Of a stretch of DNA of 64,000 nucleotides, positions 54,158 through 63,364 are shown piece by piece. This stretch comes from CBDBIG01 sp965205845 [NCBI: bacterium] (GTDB lineage: Bacteria; SAR324). Where the stretch lies: positions 744,001 to 808,000 of the forward strand of contig CBDBIG010000003.1 in NCBI GenBank assembly GCA_965205845.1, read 5' to 3'. Under the pieces are notes generated by a model that searched no databases, was not told the origin of the DNA, and saw only the letters and a program-made list of their open reading frames with translations. Numbering within the stretch: position 1 is the stretch's first letter; every line of letters starts with the position of its first letter. The translations under genes and the position numbers were made by a program.

Positions 54158-54366
54158 CACGCAAAGTGTGAGCAACGAGGCGTTTTGCTTGTGCGCGGTT
54201 TGCTGTTGCGTGGCTTCATTAGGGTTGATGATTGTGGGGTCTTGCTTTCGAGGCATTTGCAATCCATGCGTCTTCAGAAAATACCATCTGTGGGTTGTTT
54301 CCCCGTCACTACATTTTTAGTCCTTAGGGTGCCCATGCATTGCCAAAGGAAAAAAGGGTAAACACC

Positions 54367-55659
54367 ATGCTGGCCGACGCACTGTATGCCATTCTTCCCT
54401 ATCAAATATTTAAATCGATCTTGTTTCGCAGTGGGGCTGCGTTTTTGTTTTCGTTTTTTGGTGTGTCGGTTGCCATGCCGTTTTTTATCTACTGGCTACG
54501 CAAAAACCGAATCAGTGCCGATTTTTCGACCCAAATTTTAAGTACTGCACCAAGCGAATCCCGCCCCAACCCCCAGCACAGCCAGCCTTACGCAGGTCCC
54601 AAGCTCATGATGGGCGGGGTTGTGTTGGTGGCCGTTTTGATATGCAGCACGCTGTTGTGGGTTGACATAAACCCGTTTATCGTCGCTTTATTGCTCATTG
54701 TGCTGGCTTTTGCCGCCATTGGAGGCTGGGATGATGTGCTTAAAGTACGCCATCGGCGGCAGGTGGAAACGGGTGTGGTGAAGCGCGCTGCGTATGCAGA
54801 AAAAGCGGATGGCTTAAGCGGTAGGCTGCGTTTGGCGTTGCAGTTTTTAGTCGCTGGCGTGGTGATCATGGGGTTGGATCACTTTGTTGAGATTGATGGG
54901 CATTTGGTGTTCCCCTTCATTCCATTAAAGTGGTGGCACCCATATTTGCCTAGTGTGGTGTTTATTCCCTTTATGTTGCTGGTGATTGTGAGCAGTGCCA
55001 ATGCAGTCAATTTAACCGATGGAATGGATAGCCTGGTGAGTGCGCCTTTAATTACTTGCGCCCTGTTTGCCATGGCTGCGGCATATGTAGGCAGCAGTCC
55101 CGAATGGGCGTTGCATTTGCGCTTGCCCGTATTGCCTGTGGCCGTACGCGAAGTGGTGGTGGTGGGATCTTGCTTGGTGGGGGCGTGTATGTCGTTTTTA
55201 CGGTTTAACGCACCGCCCGCCATGATTACCATGGGGGATGTTGGTGCTTTATCGCTAGGCAGCTTGATTGGGGTGTTTTTTATCTATGCCAAGGTTGAGG
55301 TGTTTTTGCCGTTGGTGGGGGGGGTTTTTGTGCTTATGACCCTTTCGACCATTATTCAACGTTTATTCTTCAAACTGATGCTGGCATTCAAGGGACGTCG
55401 AAAAGCAGAGGAGGTCAGGTTTTTTTACCGTGCACCCTATCATCATCATTTGCAGGCACTGTGGCAATATACCAACAATCCCTCCCCCGTTTGTTCGGTG
55501 TGGGTGATGTTTTTAGAACGCTTGGGTGTGTTTCCTCCAGCGGTTGAAGATAGGTTGGTTCGCCCGGAAGATGTGAATAGCCGCGTGATTTGGCGCTTGC
55601 ACTTGTGGTCGGTATGGCTTTTTGTAATCGCACTGGTTGTTTATTTTAAAGTGCGCTAG
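54367..55659 (+). CDS. mraY: Phospho-N-acetylmuramoyl-pentapeptide transferase, divergent
   Basis: About 430 aa from ATG 54367 (AAGGG upstream), longer than the usual 360. Ten or so membrane helices. MraY motifs: GWDDVLKVRHR near 120 (usual DDxxK), NAVNLTDGMDSLVS near 211 (usual NAVNLTDGLDGL), FNAPPAMITMGDVGALSLG near 279-297 with the catalytic Asp, and RAPYHHHLQALW near 355 (usual APxHHHxE). Two segments are extra: an insert near 70-80 and about 40 residues between HHH and the last helix. It makes lipid I for peptidoglycan. It stands alone, not in a dcw cluster. The last 15 codons are amplified downstream. Confidence 0.82.
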   Translation: MLADALYAILPYQIFKSILFRSGAAFLFSFFGVSVAMPFFIYWLRKNRISADFSTQILSTAPSESRPNPQHSQPYAGPKLMMGGVVLVAVLICSTLLWVDINPFIVALLLIVLAFAAIGGWDDVLKVRHRRQVETGVVKRAAYAEKADGLSGRLRLALQFLVAGVVIMGLDHFVEIDGHLVFPFIPLKWWHPYLPSVVFIPFMLLVIVSSANAVNLTDGMDSLVSAPLITCALFAMAAAYVGSSPEWALHLRLPVLPVAVREVVVVGSCLVGACMSFLRFNAPPAMITMGDVGALSLGSLIGVFFIYAKVEVFLPLVGGVFVLMTLSTIIQRLFFKLMLAFKGRRKAEEVRFFYRAPYHHHLQALWQYTNNPSPVCSVWVMFLERLGVFPPAVEDRLVRPEDVNSRVIWRLHLWSVWLFVIALVVYFKVR

Positions 55660-56330
55660 ACACCCCGGTGGGTGTGGTATATCGGGTTGGCTTTTTGTAA
55701 TCGCACTGGTTGTTTATTTTAAAGTGCGCTAGACACCCCGGTGGGTGTGGTATATCGGGTTGGCTTTTTGTAATCGCACTGGTTGTTTATTTTAAAGTGC
55801 GCTAGACACCCCGGTGGGTGTGGTATATCGGGTTGGCTTTTTGTAATCGCACTGGTTGTTTATTTTAAAGTGCGCTCGACACCCCGGTGGGTGTGGTATA
55901 TCGGGTTGGCTTTTTGTAATCGCACTGGTTGTTTATTTTAAAGTGCGCTCGACACCCCGGTGGGTGTGGTATATCGGGTTGGCTTTTTGTAATCGCACTG
56001 GTTGTTTATTTTAAAGTGCGCTCGACACCCCGGTGGGTGTGGTATATCGGGTTGGCTTTTTGTAATCGCACTGGTTGTTTATTTTAAAGTGCGCTCGACC
56101 GATAAGTGGGTGTGGTATATCGGGTTGGCTTTTTGTAATCGCACTGGTTGTTTATTTTAAAGTGCGCTCGACCGATAAGTGGGTGTGGTATATCGGGTTG
56201 GCTTTTTGTAATCGCACTGGTTGTTTATTTTAAAGTGCGCTCGACCGATAAGTGGGTGTGGTATATCGGGTTGGCTTTTTGTAATCGCACTGGTTGTTTA
56301 TTTTAAAGTGCGCTCGACCGATAAGTGGGT
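55616..56330. repeat. 73-bp tandem array, ten copies, carrying the mraY 3' end
   Basis: Copies start every 73 bp from 55616 (inside mraY) to 56273. Each encodes the terminal MraY residues (LFVIALVVYFKVR). Copies 1-3 keep the TAG stop; from copy 4 the triplet is TCG. Copies 1-6 have GACACCCCGGTGGGTG and copies 7-10 GACCGATAAGTGGGTG, so the array grew by block duplication of variants. Confidence 0.95.
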
Positions 56331-56387
56331 TTTGTGTAGCTTAATGGTGGCCTTTACGATTAGGTCGAAAAAAGATACGTATCAAGA

Positions 56388-56417
56388 TTGACTATGCTGA
56401 ATAAAAAAGTGTGTAAT
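56388..56417 (+). promoter_or_regulatory. Likely sigma-70 promoter of the cytochrome oxidase operon
   Basis: TTGACT (56388-56393), an 18-bp spacer and TGTAAT (56412-56417). It lies about 90 bp upstream of coxB, after the mraY array, in the only AT-rich part of the gap. Confidence 0.45.
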
Positions 56418-56509
56418 GCCCTTTGGAGTAGGAGAAGGGATAAAGAGACTTGATTTGTCCTGCTTCTCCGGATTGAAGAATACGTTAACTATGAGGTTAG
56501 TCCATTAAA

Positions 56510-57964
56510 GTGAAGGCACGTAGGCGCAAGCCCCAGCAAGACGCAAGTAGGTTAGCACAACATTTTTGTACCACAAGGGCGGTTGCGGTTTTCGTTTTAT
56601 GCTCCCTGTTTTTGACGGGGTGCTTTGGTTCTGGGTTGCAGTCGACCATTCAACCCCTCACCGATTCAGGGCGTGTTATCCAGTCTATTTACGGCGTGGT
56701 TACTTGGATATGCGCGGGCATCTTTTTTGTGGTGATTGCCCTGTTGGCTTGGGCTGTTATTCGCTATCGTTTTAGAGGTGAAGATAAAAACGACCTGCCT
56801 CTTCAAGTGCATGGCAATGTGGCAATGGAAATCACATGGACGATTGTTCCAGCCATTATTTTGATTTTTATTGCGTTTCCCACCTGGGAAGGAATTTTTC
56901 GTGCAGAGGCACCGCCTACCGGCGTCAGCCGTTTGGATGTTGATGTGTACGGACGCCAATGGTGGTGGGAGTTTTCCTACCCAAAGCATAACGTTAAAAC
57001 CGCCAACGAGTTGGTAATGCCCGTTGGCAAGCCTGTTGTGCTTAACATCAGCAGCAAGGATGTTATTCATGCCTTTTGGGTGCCTAAATTGGCTGGTAAG
57101 GTCGATGCATTGCCAGGCAAGCGTAATGTGCTGTGGTTTACTCCCGAAAAAGAAGGGCTTTTTTATGGGCAGTGTGCCGAGTTTTGTGGGACCTCCCATG
57201 CCAACATGCGCCTTCGCGTGAGAGTCCTTTCTGAGGATGCTTTTAGCCAGTGGGTAAAACGCCAAAAACAACCCCAAGCACCTGCAAATGCAAGTGCACT
57301 AGCGGGGGAAAAGTTGTTTGTAAGCAAAACTTGCATTGCCTGCCATGCTATTGAAGGCAATCCCGTTGCTGCAGGGGTACTCGGACCCGATTTAACCAAT
57401 TTGCGTGAGCGTACCTCGTTGGCAAGTGCCTTGATTGAAAATACCCCAGACAACCTGGCTGCGTGGATTAAAAATCCGCAAAAAATTAAACCCAACGCGC
57501 TGATGGGGGTTGCTTATCAGGGCAAGTTTGGTGAGATTCGCTACAAGCCCATTGAAATGACGGAGAAAGAAGCGCGTGATTTGGCGGCATATTTGCTGAG
57601 TGCACCCGCCGCACCGCAAGCCGCGGCCAAAATTCGCCCAGCAGAACCAAAGGCCGAGGCAAGTGCGCGGACCGCAGCACCCTCCCAGGCAGGCGGAGCC
57701 TTTGCGGCAGTTCAAAAAGGCATTTGTTGGACCTGCCACATTATTCCCGGGGTCGCCAACGCCAAAGGGCAGATTGGGCCAGACCTAACGGGATTGGCAA
57801 GCAGGGCTAAAATTATAGGTATTTTAGCCATGAACAAGCAAAACTTACGAAAATGGTTGGATGATCCTCAATCGATCAAACCAGACACGGCGATGCCGCC
57901 TGCGGCAGGCCTATCTTCCAGTGAAAAAGAGTTGGTAATCGAGTATTTATTAACCCTAAAATAA
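56510..57964 (+). CDS. coxB: Cytochrome c oxidase subunit II with two cytochrome c domains
   Basis: 484 aa from GTG 56510. The signal ends in FLTGCFG near 36, a lipobox. Two membrane helices follow (about 60-85 and 107-125). The CuA domain has the Cys-Cys-His-Met site in GQCAEFCGTSHANM near 219-232. Two c-type haem motifs follow: CIACH near 274 and CWTCH near 406, with likely Met ligands in NALMGVAY and DTAMPPAAG. One fused cytochrome c defines caa3 oxidases; a second is less usual. It takes electrons from soluble carriers to subunit I. Confidence 0.92.
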   Translation: MKARRRKPQQDASRLAQHFCTTRAVAVFVLCSLFLTGCFGSGLQSTIQPLTDSGRVIQSIYGVVTWICAGIFFVVIALLAWAVIRYRFRGEDKNDLPLQVHGNVAMEITWTIVPAIILIFIAFPTWEGIFRAEAPPTGVSRLDVDVYGRQWWWEFSYPKHNVKTANELVMPVGKPVVLNISSKDVIHAFWVPKLAGKVDALPGKRNVLWFTPEKEGLFYGQCAEFCGTSHANMRLRVRVLSEDAFSQWVKRQKQPQAPANASALAGEKLFVSKTCIACHAIEGNPVAAGVLGPDLTNLRERTSLASALIENTPDNLAAWIKNPQKIKPNALMGVAYQGKFGEIRYKPIEMTEKEARDLAAYLLSAPAAPQAAAKIRPAEPKAEASARTAAPSQAGGAFAAVQKGICWTCHIIPGVANAKGQIGPDLTGLASRAKIIGILAMNKQNLRKWLDDPQSIKPDTAMPPAAGLSSSEKELVIEYLLTLK

Positions 57965-58090
57965 GGCCTTGCATGCATGTATACATACATGCATGTTTTG
58001 CAAAGGCGATAGAGAGTTGGCCCTATAAATAAGGCCTTTTCATGCATACAAGCATGTTTTGCAAAGGCGATAGAGAGTTGGCCCTATTTC
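57963..58090. repeat. 61-bp duplication between coxB and coxA
   Basis: TTTTGCAAAGGCGATAGAGA with following GTTGGCCCTAT occurs at about 57996 and 58057. Both copies are preceded by AAGGCCTT and a CATGCAT-rich segment, shorter in the second. Confidence 0.85.
57972..57999 (+). terminator. Inverted repeat followed by T-run after coxB
   Basis: CATGCATGTAT (57972-57982) pairs with ATACATGCATG (57985-57995), then TTTT. It is AT-rich and thus a weak terminator; it may instead cap or attenuate the mRNA between coxB and coxA. Confidence 0.4.
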
Positions 58091-58185
58091 AATAGTTTGA
58101 TGATCTGCGACCTTCACCAAGGTGAATGGCCGAGCATCGGGCTAAAAAAATGTAACGATATCGTTGACAGGTTTGGAAAAAAAAA

Positions 58186-59985
58186 ATGACGGAAATGAGC
58201 ATGGGGCGTGTGGGTTATCGGTTTAACCTATGGAGTTGGTTGACCACGGTTGACCACAAGCGAATAGGAATATTATACGGCTTAACGGCAGCCTTTTTTC
58301 TAGTGATTGGTGGGGTCGAGGCGTTGATGATCCGCACCCAATTGATCGTTCCGAACAACGATTTTGTTTCTGCGGATACCTTTAATAGCCTGTTTACCAT
58401 GCATGGTGTGACCATGATTTTTTTGGTGGTCATGCCGGTGAATGCAGCCTTTTTTAACTATATAGTGCCTTTGCAAATTGGGGCGCGTGATGTGGCTTTT
58501 CCCCGTTTAAATGCTTTTAGCTATTGGGTGTTTGTGTTCGGCGGGATTTTTTTTCATTTAGGCTTTTTTGTTGGCGACCTGCCTAAAGTGGGTTGGTTCG
58601 GCTATGCCAACATCACCTCCATACAATATACCCCAGGTCCAGGAACGGATTTTTGGACAATGGGTTTGCAACTACTCGGGTTGGCCTCTTTGGTATCGTC
58701 AATCAACTTTATTGCCACTATTTTGAATATGCGCGCACCGGGAATGACGCCGATGCGCATGCCGATTTTCACGTGGACCATTTTAATCACCAATTTTTTA
58801 TTATTGCTGGCGTTGCCCGTGATTACCGCCGCGTTAGCCCAGGTATTTTTGGATCGTCAATTTGGCACCAAATTTTTTGACCCAGGCAATGGTGGTAGCG
58901 TGTTGCTCTGGCAGCATCTGTTTTGGGTGTTTGGGCACCCAGAGGTGTACATTTTAATTCTACCCACCATGGGGATGGTTTCTGAGGTGCTCGCAACCAG
59001 TTCACGCAAACCTATTTTTGGGTACGCTGCCATGGTGTTTGCCACAGCAGCCTTGGGGCTTTTAGGCTTTAGTGTATGGGCACACCACATGTTTACTGTG
59101 GGAATGGGAGCCTGGGCAAATGTTATTTTCTCTGCTGCAACCATGCTCATTGCCATTCCAACGGGGGTGAAGATTTTTAACTGGATTTTTACCATGGTTG
59201 GAGGGCAGATACGCTTTACCACCGCCACCTATTATGCCATAGCCTTTATCGTTACGTTTACCATTGGGGGGTTGAGCGGGGTAATGCATGCTTCACCACC
59301 CATTGATAGCCAGCACCAAGATTCCTATTTTGTGGTAGCCCATTTCCACTATGTACTTTTTGGTGGTTCGATGATGGGTATCTTGGCAGGGCTGCATTAT
59401 TGGTTCCCTAAAATGACGGGCAAAATGATGGATGAGCGTCGCGGAAAGATTGTCTTTTGGCTTATTTTTATCGGCTTTAACGTCACTTTTTTCCCCATGC
59501 ATTTCCTTGGGGTTGATGGCATGCCGCGCCGGATTTATACCTACCCCGAAGGCTTTGGCTTTGAAACGTGGAATTTTGTGTGTACGATAGGAGCCTATAT
59601 TACCCTGGTGGGGATGTTAGGCTTGGCTTTCAATATGTTCCACGGCCTCTTTAAAGGCGCGAAAGCCTCCGCAGACCCTTGGGATGGGCGCACTTTAGAA
59701 TGGTCTATTCCCTCAACACCTAAACCTTATAACTTTGCCAAGGTGCCTGTGGTAAAAGCGCGTGATGACTATTGGCACCGTAAGTACGTCAGCAAAAATT
59801 TTAAGGCCGATCCCAAAAACGCGAAGGTGATTTTGCCCAATCCCAGTTATTGGCCCATTTTATGCTCTCTTGGCTTGTTTTTGTTTGCCCTAGGCTTTTT
59901 GTTTGCCTTTTCCGTCACCGTCATTGGTGCTGTAATCACGGTGTTTTCTGTGGTTGGCTGGGCTTTTGAGCCCGCTGAGGGGTAA
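58186..59985 (+). CDS. coxA: Cytochrome c oxidase subunit I (haem-copper, A-type)
   Basis: 599 aa with about 12-13 membrane helices. FTMHGVTMIF carries the low-spin haem ligand; WQHLFWVFGHPEVYILILP has the CuB His and the cross-linked Tyr and proton-pumping Glu (GHPEVY) of A1-type oxidases; VWAHHMFTVGM has the CuB His pair; IAIPTGVKIFNW holds the K-channel Lys; VAHFHYVLFGG gives the haem ligands. It reduces oxygen to water and pumps protons. The C-terminal extension (about 530-599) includes one more helix. Confidence 0.96.
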   Translation: MTEMSMGRVGYRFNLWSWLTTVDHKRIGILYGLTAAFFLVIGGVEALMIRTQLIVPNNDFVSADTFNSLFTMHGVTMIFLVVMPVNAAFFNYIVPLQIGARDVAFPRLNAFSYWVFVFGGIFFHLGFFVGDLPKVGWFGYANITSIQYTPGPGTDFWTMGLQLLGLASLVSSINFIATILNMRAPGMTPMRMPIFTWTILITNFLLLLALPVITAALAQVFLDRQFGTKFFDPGNGGSVLLWQHLFWVFGHPEVYILILPTMGMVSEVLATSSRKPIFGYAAMVFATAALGLLGFSVWAHHMFTVGMGAWANVIFSAATMLIAIPTGVKIFNWIFTMVGGQIRFTTATYYAIAFIVTFTIGGLSGVMHASPPIDSQHQDSYFVVAHFHYVLFGGSMMGILAGLHYWFPKMTGKMMDERRGKIVFWLIFIGFNVTFFPMHFLGVDGMPRRIYTYPEGFGFETWNFVCTIGAYITLVGMLGLAFNMFHGLFKGAKASADPWDGRTLEWSIPSTPKPYNFAKVPVVKARDDYWHRKYVSKNFKADPKNAKVILPNPSYWPILCSLGLFLFALGFLFAFSVTVIGAVITVFSVVGWAFEPAEG

Positions 59986-60081
59986 ATTTGTCCCACCCGT
60001 GGCAGGGTCGAGGTTTTGATCCAAACATTTTTAATCATTGTGTTATACACACCCGCGCAAGAAGGAGCTTTGGAGAATACT

Positions 60082-60669
60082 GTGTCCAAACAGCATGAAC
60101 ATTACACCAGTTTAGGTTTGGATAATCGCAAGCTGGGCATGTGGATTCTTATTGCCTCAGAGTGCCTTTTGTTTGGCACGCTGATTGTGACGTATCTCAT
60201 TTTTCGCAATGAAAGTGTTGCAGGCCCTCACCCAGCAGATGTGCTTAGTATCCCTGTTACGACGCTCAGTACTTTTGTATTGCTCATGAGTTCTTTCTCG
60301 ATCGTGATGGCACTCCACCATATTCAGCACGGCGATCGGGTCAAGTTCCGCCGCTGGATTTTGGGTACGGCTCTCGGGGGGATCATTTTTTTGGGCTTTC
60401 AAGCCTACGAATTTACCGAATTTGTGCACATGGGTCTCACCCTTTCGACCAACGTATTTGGCGGCAGTTTTTTCATGCTCACAGGCACCCATGGTGCGCA
60501 CGTGGCGGTTGGGGTCATTTGGCTGTTATGCCTGTATTTTTCCTCTTTACGAGGTGGGTTAACCGAGGATGCGGCACTTAAGGTCGATACCATGGCACTT
60601 TATTGGCACTTTGTGGATGTGGTGTGGATTGTGATTTTCACCGTTGTTTACCTGTTTGTATTTGTTTAA
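60082..60669 (+). CDS. coxC: Cytochrome c oxidase subunit III
   Basis: 195 aa from GTG 60082, chosen because GGAG lies six bases upstream; the longer frame to 60016 has no such site. Five-helix bacterial type: LGMWILIASECLLFGTLIVT, STFVLLMSSFSIVMAL, AYEFTEF, GSFFMLTGTHGAHVAVGVIW and YWHFVDVVWIVIFTVVYLF. It stabilises subunit I. Confidence 0.93.
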   Translation: MSKQHEHYTSLGLDNRKLGMWILIASECLLFGTLIVTYLIFRNESVAGPHPADVLSIPVTTLSTFVLLMSSFSIVMALHHIQHGDRVKFRRWILGTALGGIIFLGFQAYEFTEFVHMGLTLSTNVFGGSFFMLTGTHGAHVAVGVIWLLCLYFSSLRGGLTEDAALKVDTMALYWHFVDVVWIVIFTVVYLFVFV

Positions 60670-60680
60670 GGAGAAATGTT

Positions 60681-60992
60681 TTGAGTGCGAATACCCAAGA
60701 GGGCGCAAAGCATCCCACCCCAGCAGTGTACACCAAAATAGCGGTGATCCTCACGCTGATTACGCTGGTTGAATTTGGTGCATTTTATGTTGAACAACTC
60801 AAACCCATTTTTGTGCCTTTGCTAAGCATTTTATCGATAGCCAAGGTAATAATGGTGGCGGGTTACTATATGCACTTGAAGTTTGACAAAAGGGTGTTTA
60901 CGTATCTCCTTTTGTGCGGAATATTGATTGCCACGGGGGTTATATTCAGCCTAATGGCCTTGTTTTTTTACGCCCATCCCATCAAAGGCTAA
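60681..60992 (+). CDS. coxD: Cytochrome c oxidase subunit IV
   Basis: About 103 aa from TTG 60681, with AAGGAG seven bases upstream and only 11 bp after coxC. Three helices: YTKIAVILTLITLVEFGAFY, FVPLLSILSIAKVIMVAGYY with the following MHLKFD, and LLLCGILIATGVIFSLMALF. This is the small prokaryotic subunit IV pattern. Its 3' end is duplicated downstream. Confidence 0.85.
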   Translation: MSANTQEGAKHPTPAVYTKIAVILTLITLVEFGAFYVEQLKPIFVPLLSILSIAKVIMVAGYYMHLKFDKRVFTYLLLCGILIATGVIFSLMALFFYAHPIKG

Positions 60993-61100
60993 GCACTGGG
61001 CCTCTTGTCCCATTTTGTGCGGAATATTGATTGCCACGGGGGTTATATTCAGCCTAACGGCCTTGTTTTTTTACGCCCATCCCATCAAAGGCTAAGCACT
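60911..61100. repeat. 103-bp duplication of the coxD 3' end
   Basis: TTTGTGCGGAATATTGATTG recurs at 60911 (in coxD) and 61014. The second copy runs to the equivalent of the coxD stop (ATCAAAGGCTAAGCACT) with only one visible change (CTAATGG to CTAACGG). Confidence 0.92.
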
Positions 61101-61111
61101 AAGCCTTGTCC

Positions 61112-61210
61112 CATAAAAGCGTGTTGGTATTCCAGATGCGGTTGAAATGGTTATCAAATCCTAATAAGAGCGTGTTGGTATTCCAGATGCGGTTGAAATG
61201 GTTATCAAAA
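61112..61210. repeat. 57-bp duplication upstream of ctaG
   Basis: GCGTGTTGGTATTCCAGATG plus CGGTTGAAATGGTTATCAAA occurs at about 61112 and 61169. It may duplicate a leader element of ctaG. Confidence 0.88.
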
Positions 61211-61248
61211 TGGGTGTCGGCACGCCTTTTTTTGTTTGAGAGCGTCCT

Positions 61249-62139
61249 ATGACCACAGCCTATGCGCATGGGGTTGGTGCGTCGCTCGAAAATGCAGACT
61301 CGGTGCAGCATGTAAGTGCCGTGTGGCAGTCTTGGACCCTCGATCCCGCACTCATTGTTTTATGCCTCATGCTTTGGTTGTTTGTGCGCGGTTTTATACG
61401 CGGGCAACAAAGAAAAGCGCGGATTACCAAACGTAAGATACATTTGTTCGTATTTTTAAGTGGTATCCTACTGGTTGCGATCAGCCTATGTAGCCCCATT
61501 GATGCCCTCGCGGATAGTTCATTTGTATGGCATATGCTTCAACACATGCTCATTACGCTATGCGGTGCGCCGTTAATTTTGCTTGGTGCGCCGTTTTTAC
61601 CCATTGCTTGGGGGTTTTCATCGTTTTTTAAAAAAAACGTGTTCATCCCTTTGGCTAAATGGGAAGTGTTGCGTTGGGTCATACGCACGGCAACGCACCC
61701 AGCCGTGGCCTTAGGCCACCAAGTATCGGCATTAGCACTTTGGCACCTTCCCTTTTTTTATAATCTAGCCCTGAGCAACCCTTATGCACATTGGGGCGAG
61801 CATTTTCACTTTTTCTTAGCCGCCATGTGCTTTTGGTGGGTCATTATTTCTCCCTACCCATTCAACCAGCGCAGGTCTCCTTTTTTGCGGATGGGATTGC
61901 TGGTATTGTCCACGTTTTCAAATTCGGTGGTCAGTGCCATGGTCGTCTTCTCTTCAGAGCCGCTTTATGCATATCAATTTCTCCCACACCTGGGCGTGCA
62001 AGGCGCGTTAGCGGACCAACGTTTGGGGGCAGGGTTAATGTGGACAATGGGAACGATGCTCCATTTGGCTGGAATTGCAGGGATTTTTATAGCCCTTAGT
62101 ATTCAGGCGCAGCAAGATGAACCCACCTATCTTGCTTAG
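61249..62139 (+). CDS. ctaG: CtaG-type cytochrome oxidase assembly protein
   Basis: 296 aa, about seven membrane helices, matching the caa3-type CtaG family rather than the Cox11 type. Landmarks: WTLDPALIVLCLMLWLF, SPIDALADSSFVWHMLQHML with paired His, LWHLPFFYNLAL, WGEHFHFFLAAMCFWW with His, and LADQRLGAGLMWTMGTMLHL. It is needed for metal delivery or assembly of the oxidase encoded upstream. Confidence 0.9.
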   Translation: MTTAYAHGVGASLENADSVQHVSAVWQSWTLDPALIVLCLMLWLFVRGFIRGQQRKARITKRKIHLFVFLSGILLVAISLCSPIDALADSSFVWHMLQHMLITLCGAPLILLGAPFLPIAWGFSSFFKKNVFIPLAKWEVLRWVIRTATHPAVALGHQVSALALWHLPFFYNLALSNPYAHWGEHFHFFLAAMCFWWVIISPYPFNQRRSPFLRMGLLVLSTFSNSVVSAMVVFSSEPLYAYQFLPHLGVQGALADQRLGAGLMWTMGTMLHLAGIAGIFIALSIQAQQDEPTYLA

Positions 62140-62488
62140 GCCTTTAAAAAAGTTCCACAAAAAAGCAAGCAGGGGGGCATGACCATCCTTGCAATAGGCA
62201 TTTTTTGGGCTGCATGCCAACCTAGTTTTTAGAATTGGATGAAGCAAGAAAAAATGACGCAAGGCAGACGTTTTTAAAACTGGCTGCATCAGGATTGATT
62301 TTAGGCTCTCAAAAATACAGATACGCATTCAAAATAGGCATCCCTTTAGACAGTTATCTCCTATTCTTAATACCGTCAGCATTCCTTCTTTCTTTGAAAA
62401 AAACAGAGTCCCGATGCACTATTAAGAAACGAGAGTACTGGCAGACACATTAAATTTTGTAGAAAAAAACCCTCGGTTCGTTATCGCC
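62140..62488. other. Gene-free stretch between convergent genes
   Basis: About 350 bp. One 72-codon plus-strand frame (62235-62453) has no family resemblance or ribosome-binding site. AAAAAAGTTCCACAAAAAAGC follows ctaG. No repeats. Confidence 0.5.
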
Positions 62489-63364
62489 TTAAAATAATAT
62501 ACCAACAGCAAACACAGGGCCATTTACGCTGGTTTTTACGTGGCGAAAAGGGAAGAAATTGGGTGTGCTACCATCGCTTGCAAATGCCGTTCGGCGCATG
62601 AAAAATAGAGATGGTTGTGTTTTTCTACCGTTGATCTTCACGCTAGGCGCACTTGCGTTCGAACTCAGCCAACCCACCCGAATGTATAAACCTATGCGGC
62701 TGGGCCATGGCCTTTCGATATCAAATCCCAGCATATTTACCGTAATATTATCGGCTACGGTTTCAATTTTTACTTGATCCCCCGTCATATAGGTTCTGCC
62801 AAGTGTACCCCCGAGGTTTAAAGAACGTGCACCTCCAAAAACCCTGACCGTCTGGTTTGCAAAGGTTGAGGCGACGTGGCCTTTGCCAATCATTCCAAAA
62901 GGGCTGATCGACCACGAGTTGTTGATCGCAAAACGCAAGCCTGCCCCTCCCATCAAAGTTGCGCCTACAGCACTTGCTGCGCTCGCATAAGAAAAATCGA
63001 GCACATAGTACAGTTTGTTGGCGTTAAACCATTTTACGCCAAGGTTTATGCCACTGCCAATGTGTTTCTTGTTACCTAAAGAAAATGCGAGCGGAAAATA
63101 CCCAGGGTTGGTTGAGGGTGAAGTTGCATAATTTGAAACAATTGTATCCTCATACCCCGCTTGTTGAATGTTGAATCCCGTGTAGCCTGCATAATAAAAT
63201 CCATCTGCCCAAGCCGTTTGCCAAAATACGCAAACACCCGCCCAAGTTGTCATATAGATCAATAAAATAGCGAGTTTAGCAAGCGTTAAATGGAAACATA
63301 CACAACGTGGATTTGGCCAAAAAGGAGGCACTTTAGGCGGGTAAAGGCTGGGGCTTTTAAACAT
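62489..63364 (-). CDS. Predicted outer-membrane beta-barrel-like protein
   Basis: About 291 aa from ATG 63364; the frame opens at 63382. A long N-region with hydrophobic stretch LAKLAILLIYMTTWAGVCVF ends at QTAWA, a signal peptide. The mature part alternates short amphipathic strands rich in Gly and aromatics (FYYAGYTGFNIQQ; GINLGVKWFNANKLYYVLDF; GAGLRFAINNSWSISPFG; GLYIRVGW) and ends in Phe, as OM barrels do. Family not recognised. Confidence 0.55.
   Translation of the reverse strand: MFKSPSLYPPKVPPFWPNPRCVCFHLTLAKLAILLIYMTTWAGVCVFWQTAWADGFYYAGYTGFNIQQAGYEDTIVSNYATSPSTNPGYFPLAFSLGNKKHIGSGINLGVKWFNANKLYYVLDFSYASAASAVGATLMGGAGLRFAINNSWSISPFGMIGKGHVASTFANQTVRVFGGARSLNLGGTLGRTYMTGDQVKIETVADNITVNMLGFDIERPWPSRIGLYIRVGWLSSNASAPSVKINGRKTQPSLFFMRRTAFASDGSTPNFFPFRHVKTSVNGPVFAVGILF

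Noticed and set aside
62235-62453. 72-codon plus-strand frame
   Set aside because: No ribosome-binding site, no domain, and a position in a gap between convergent genes.
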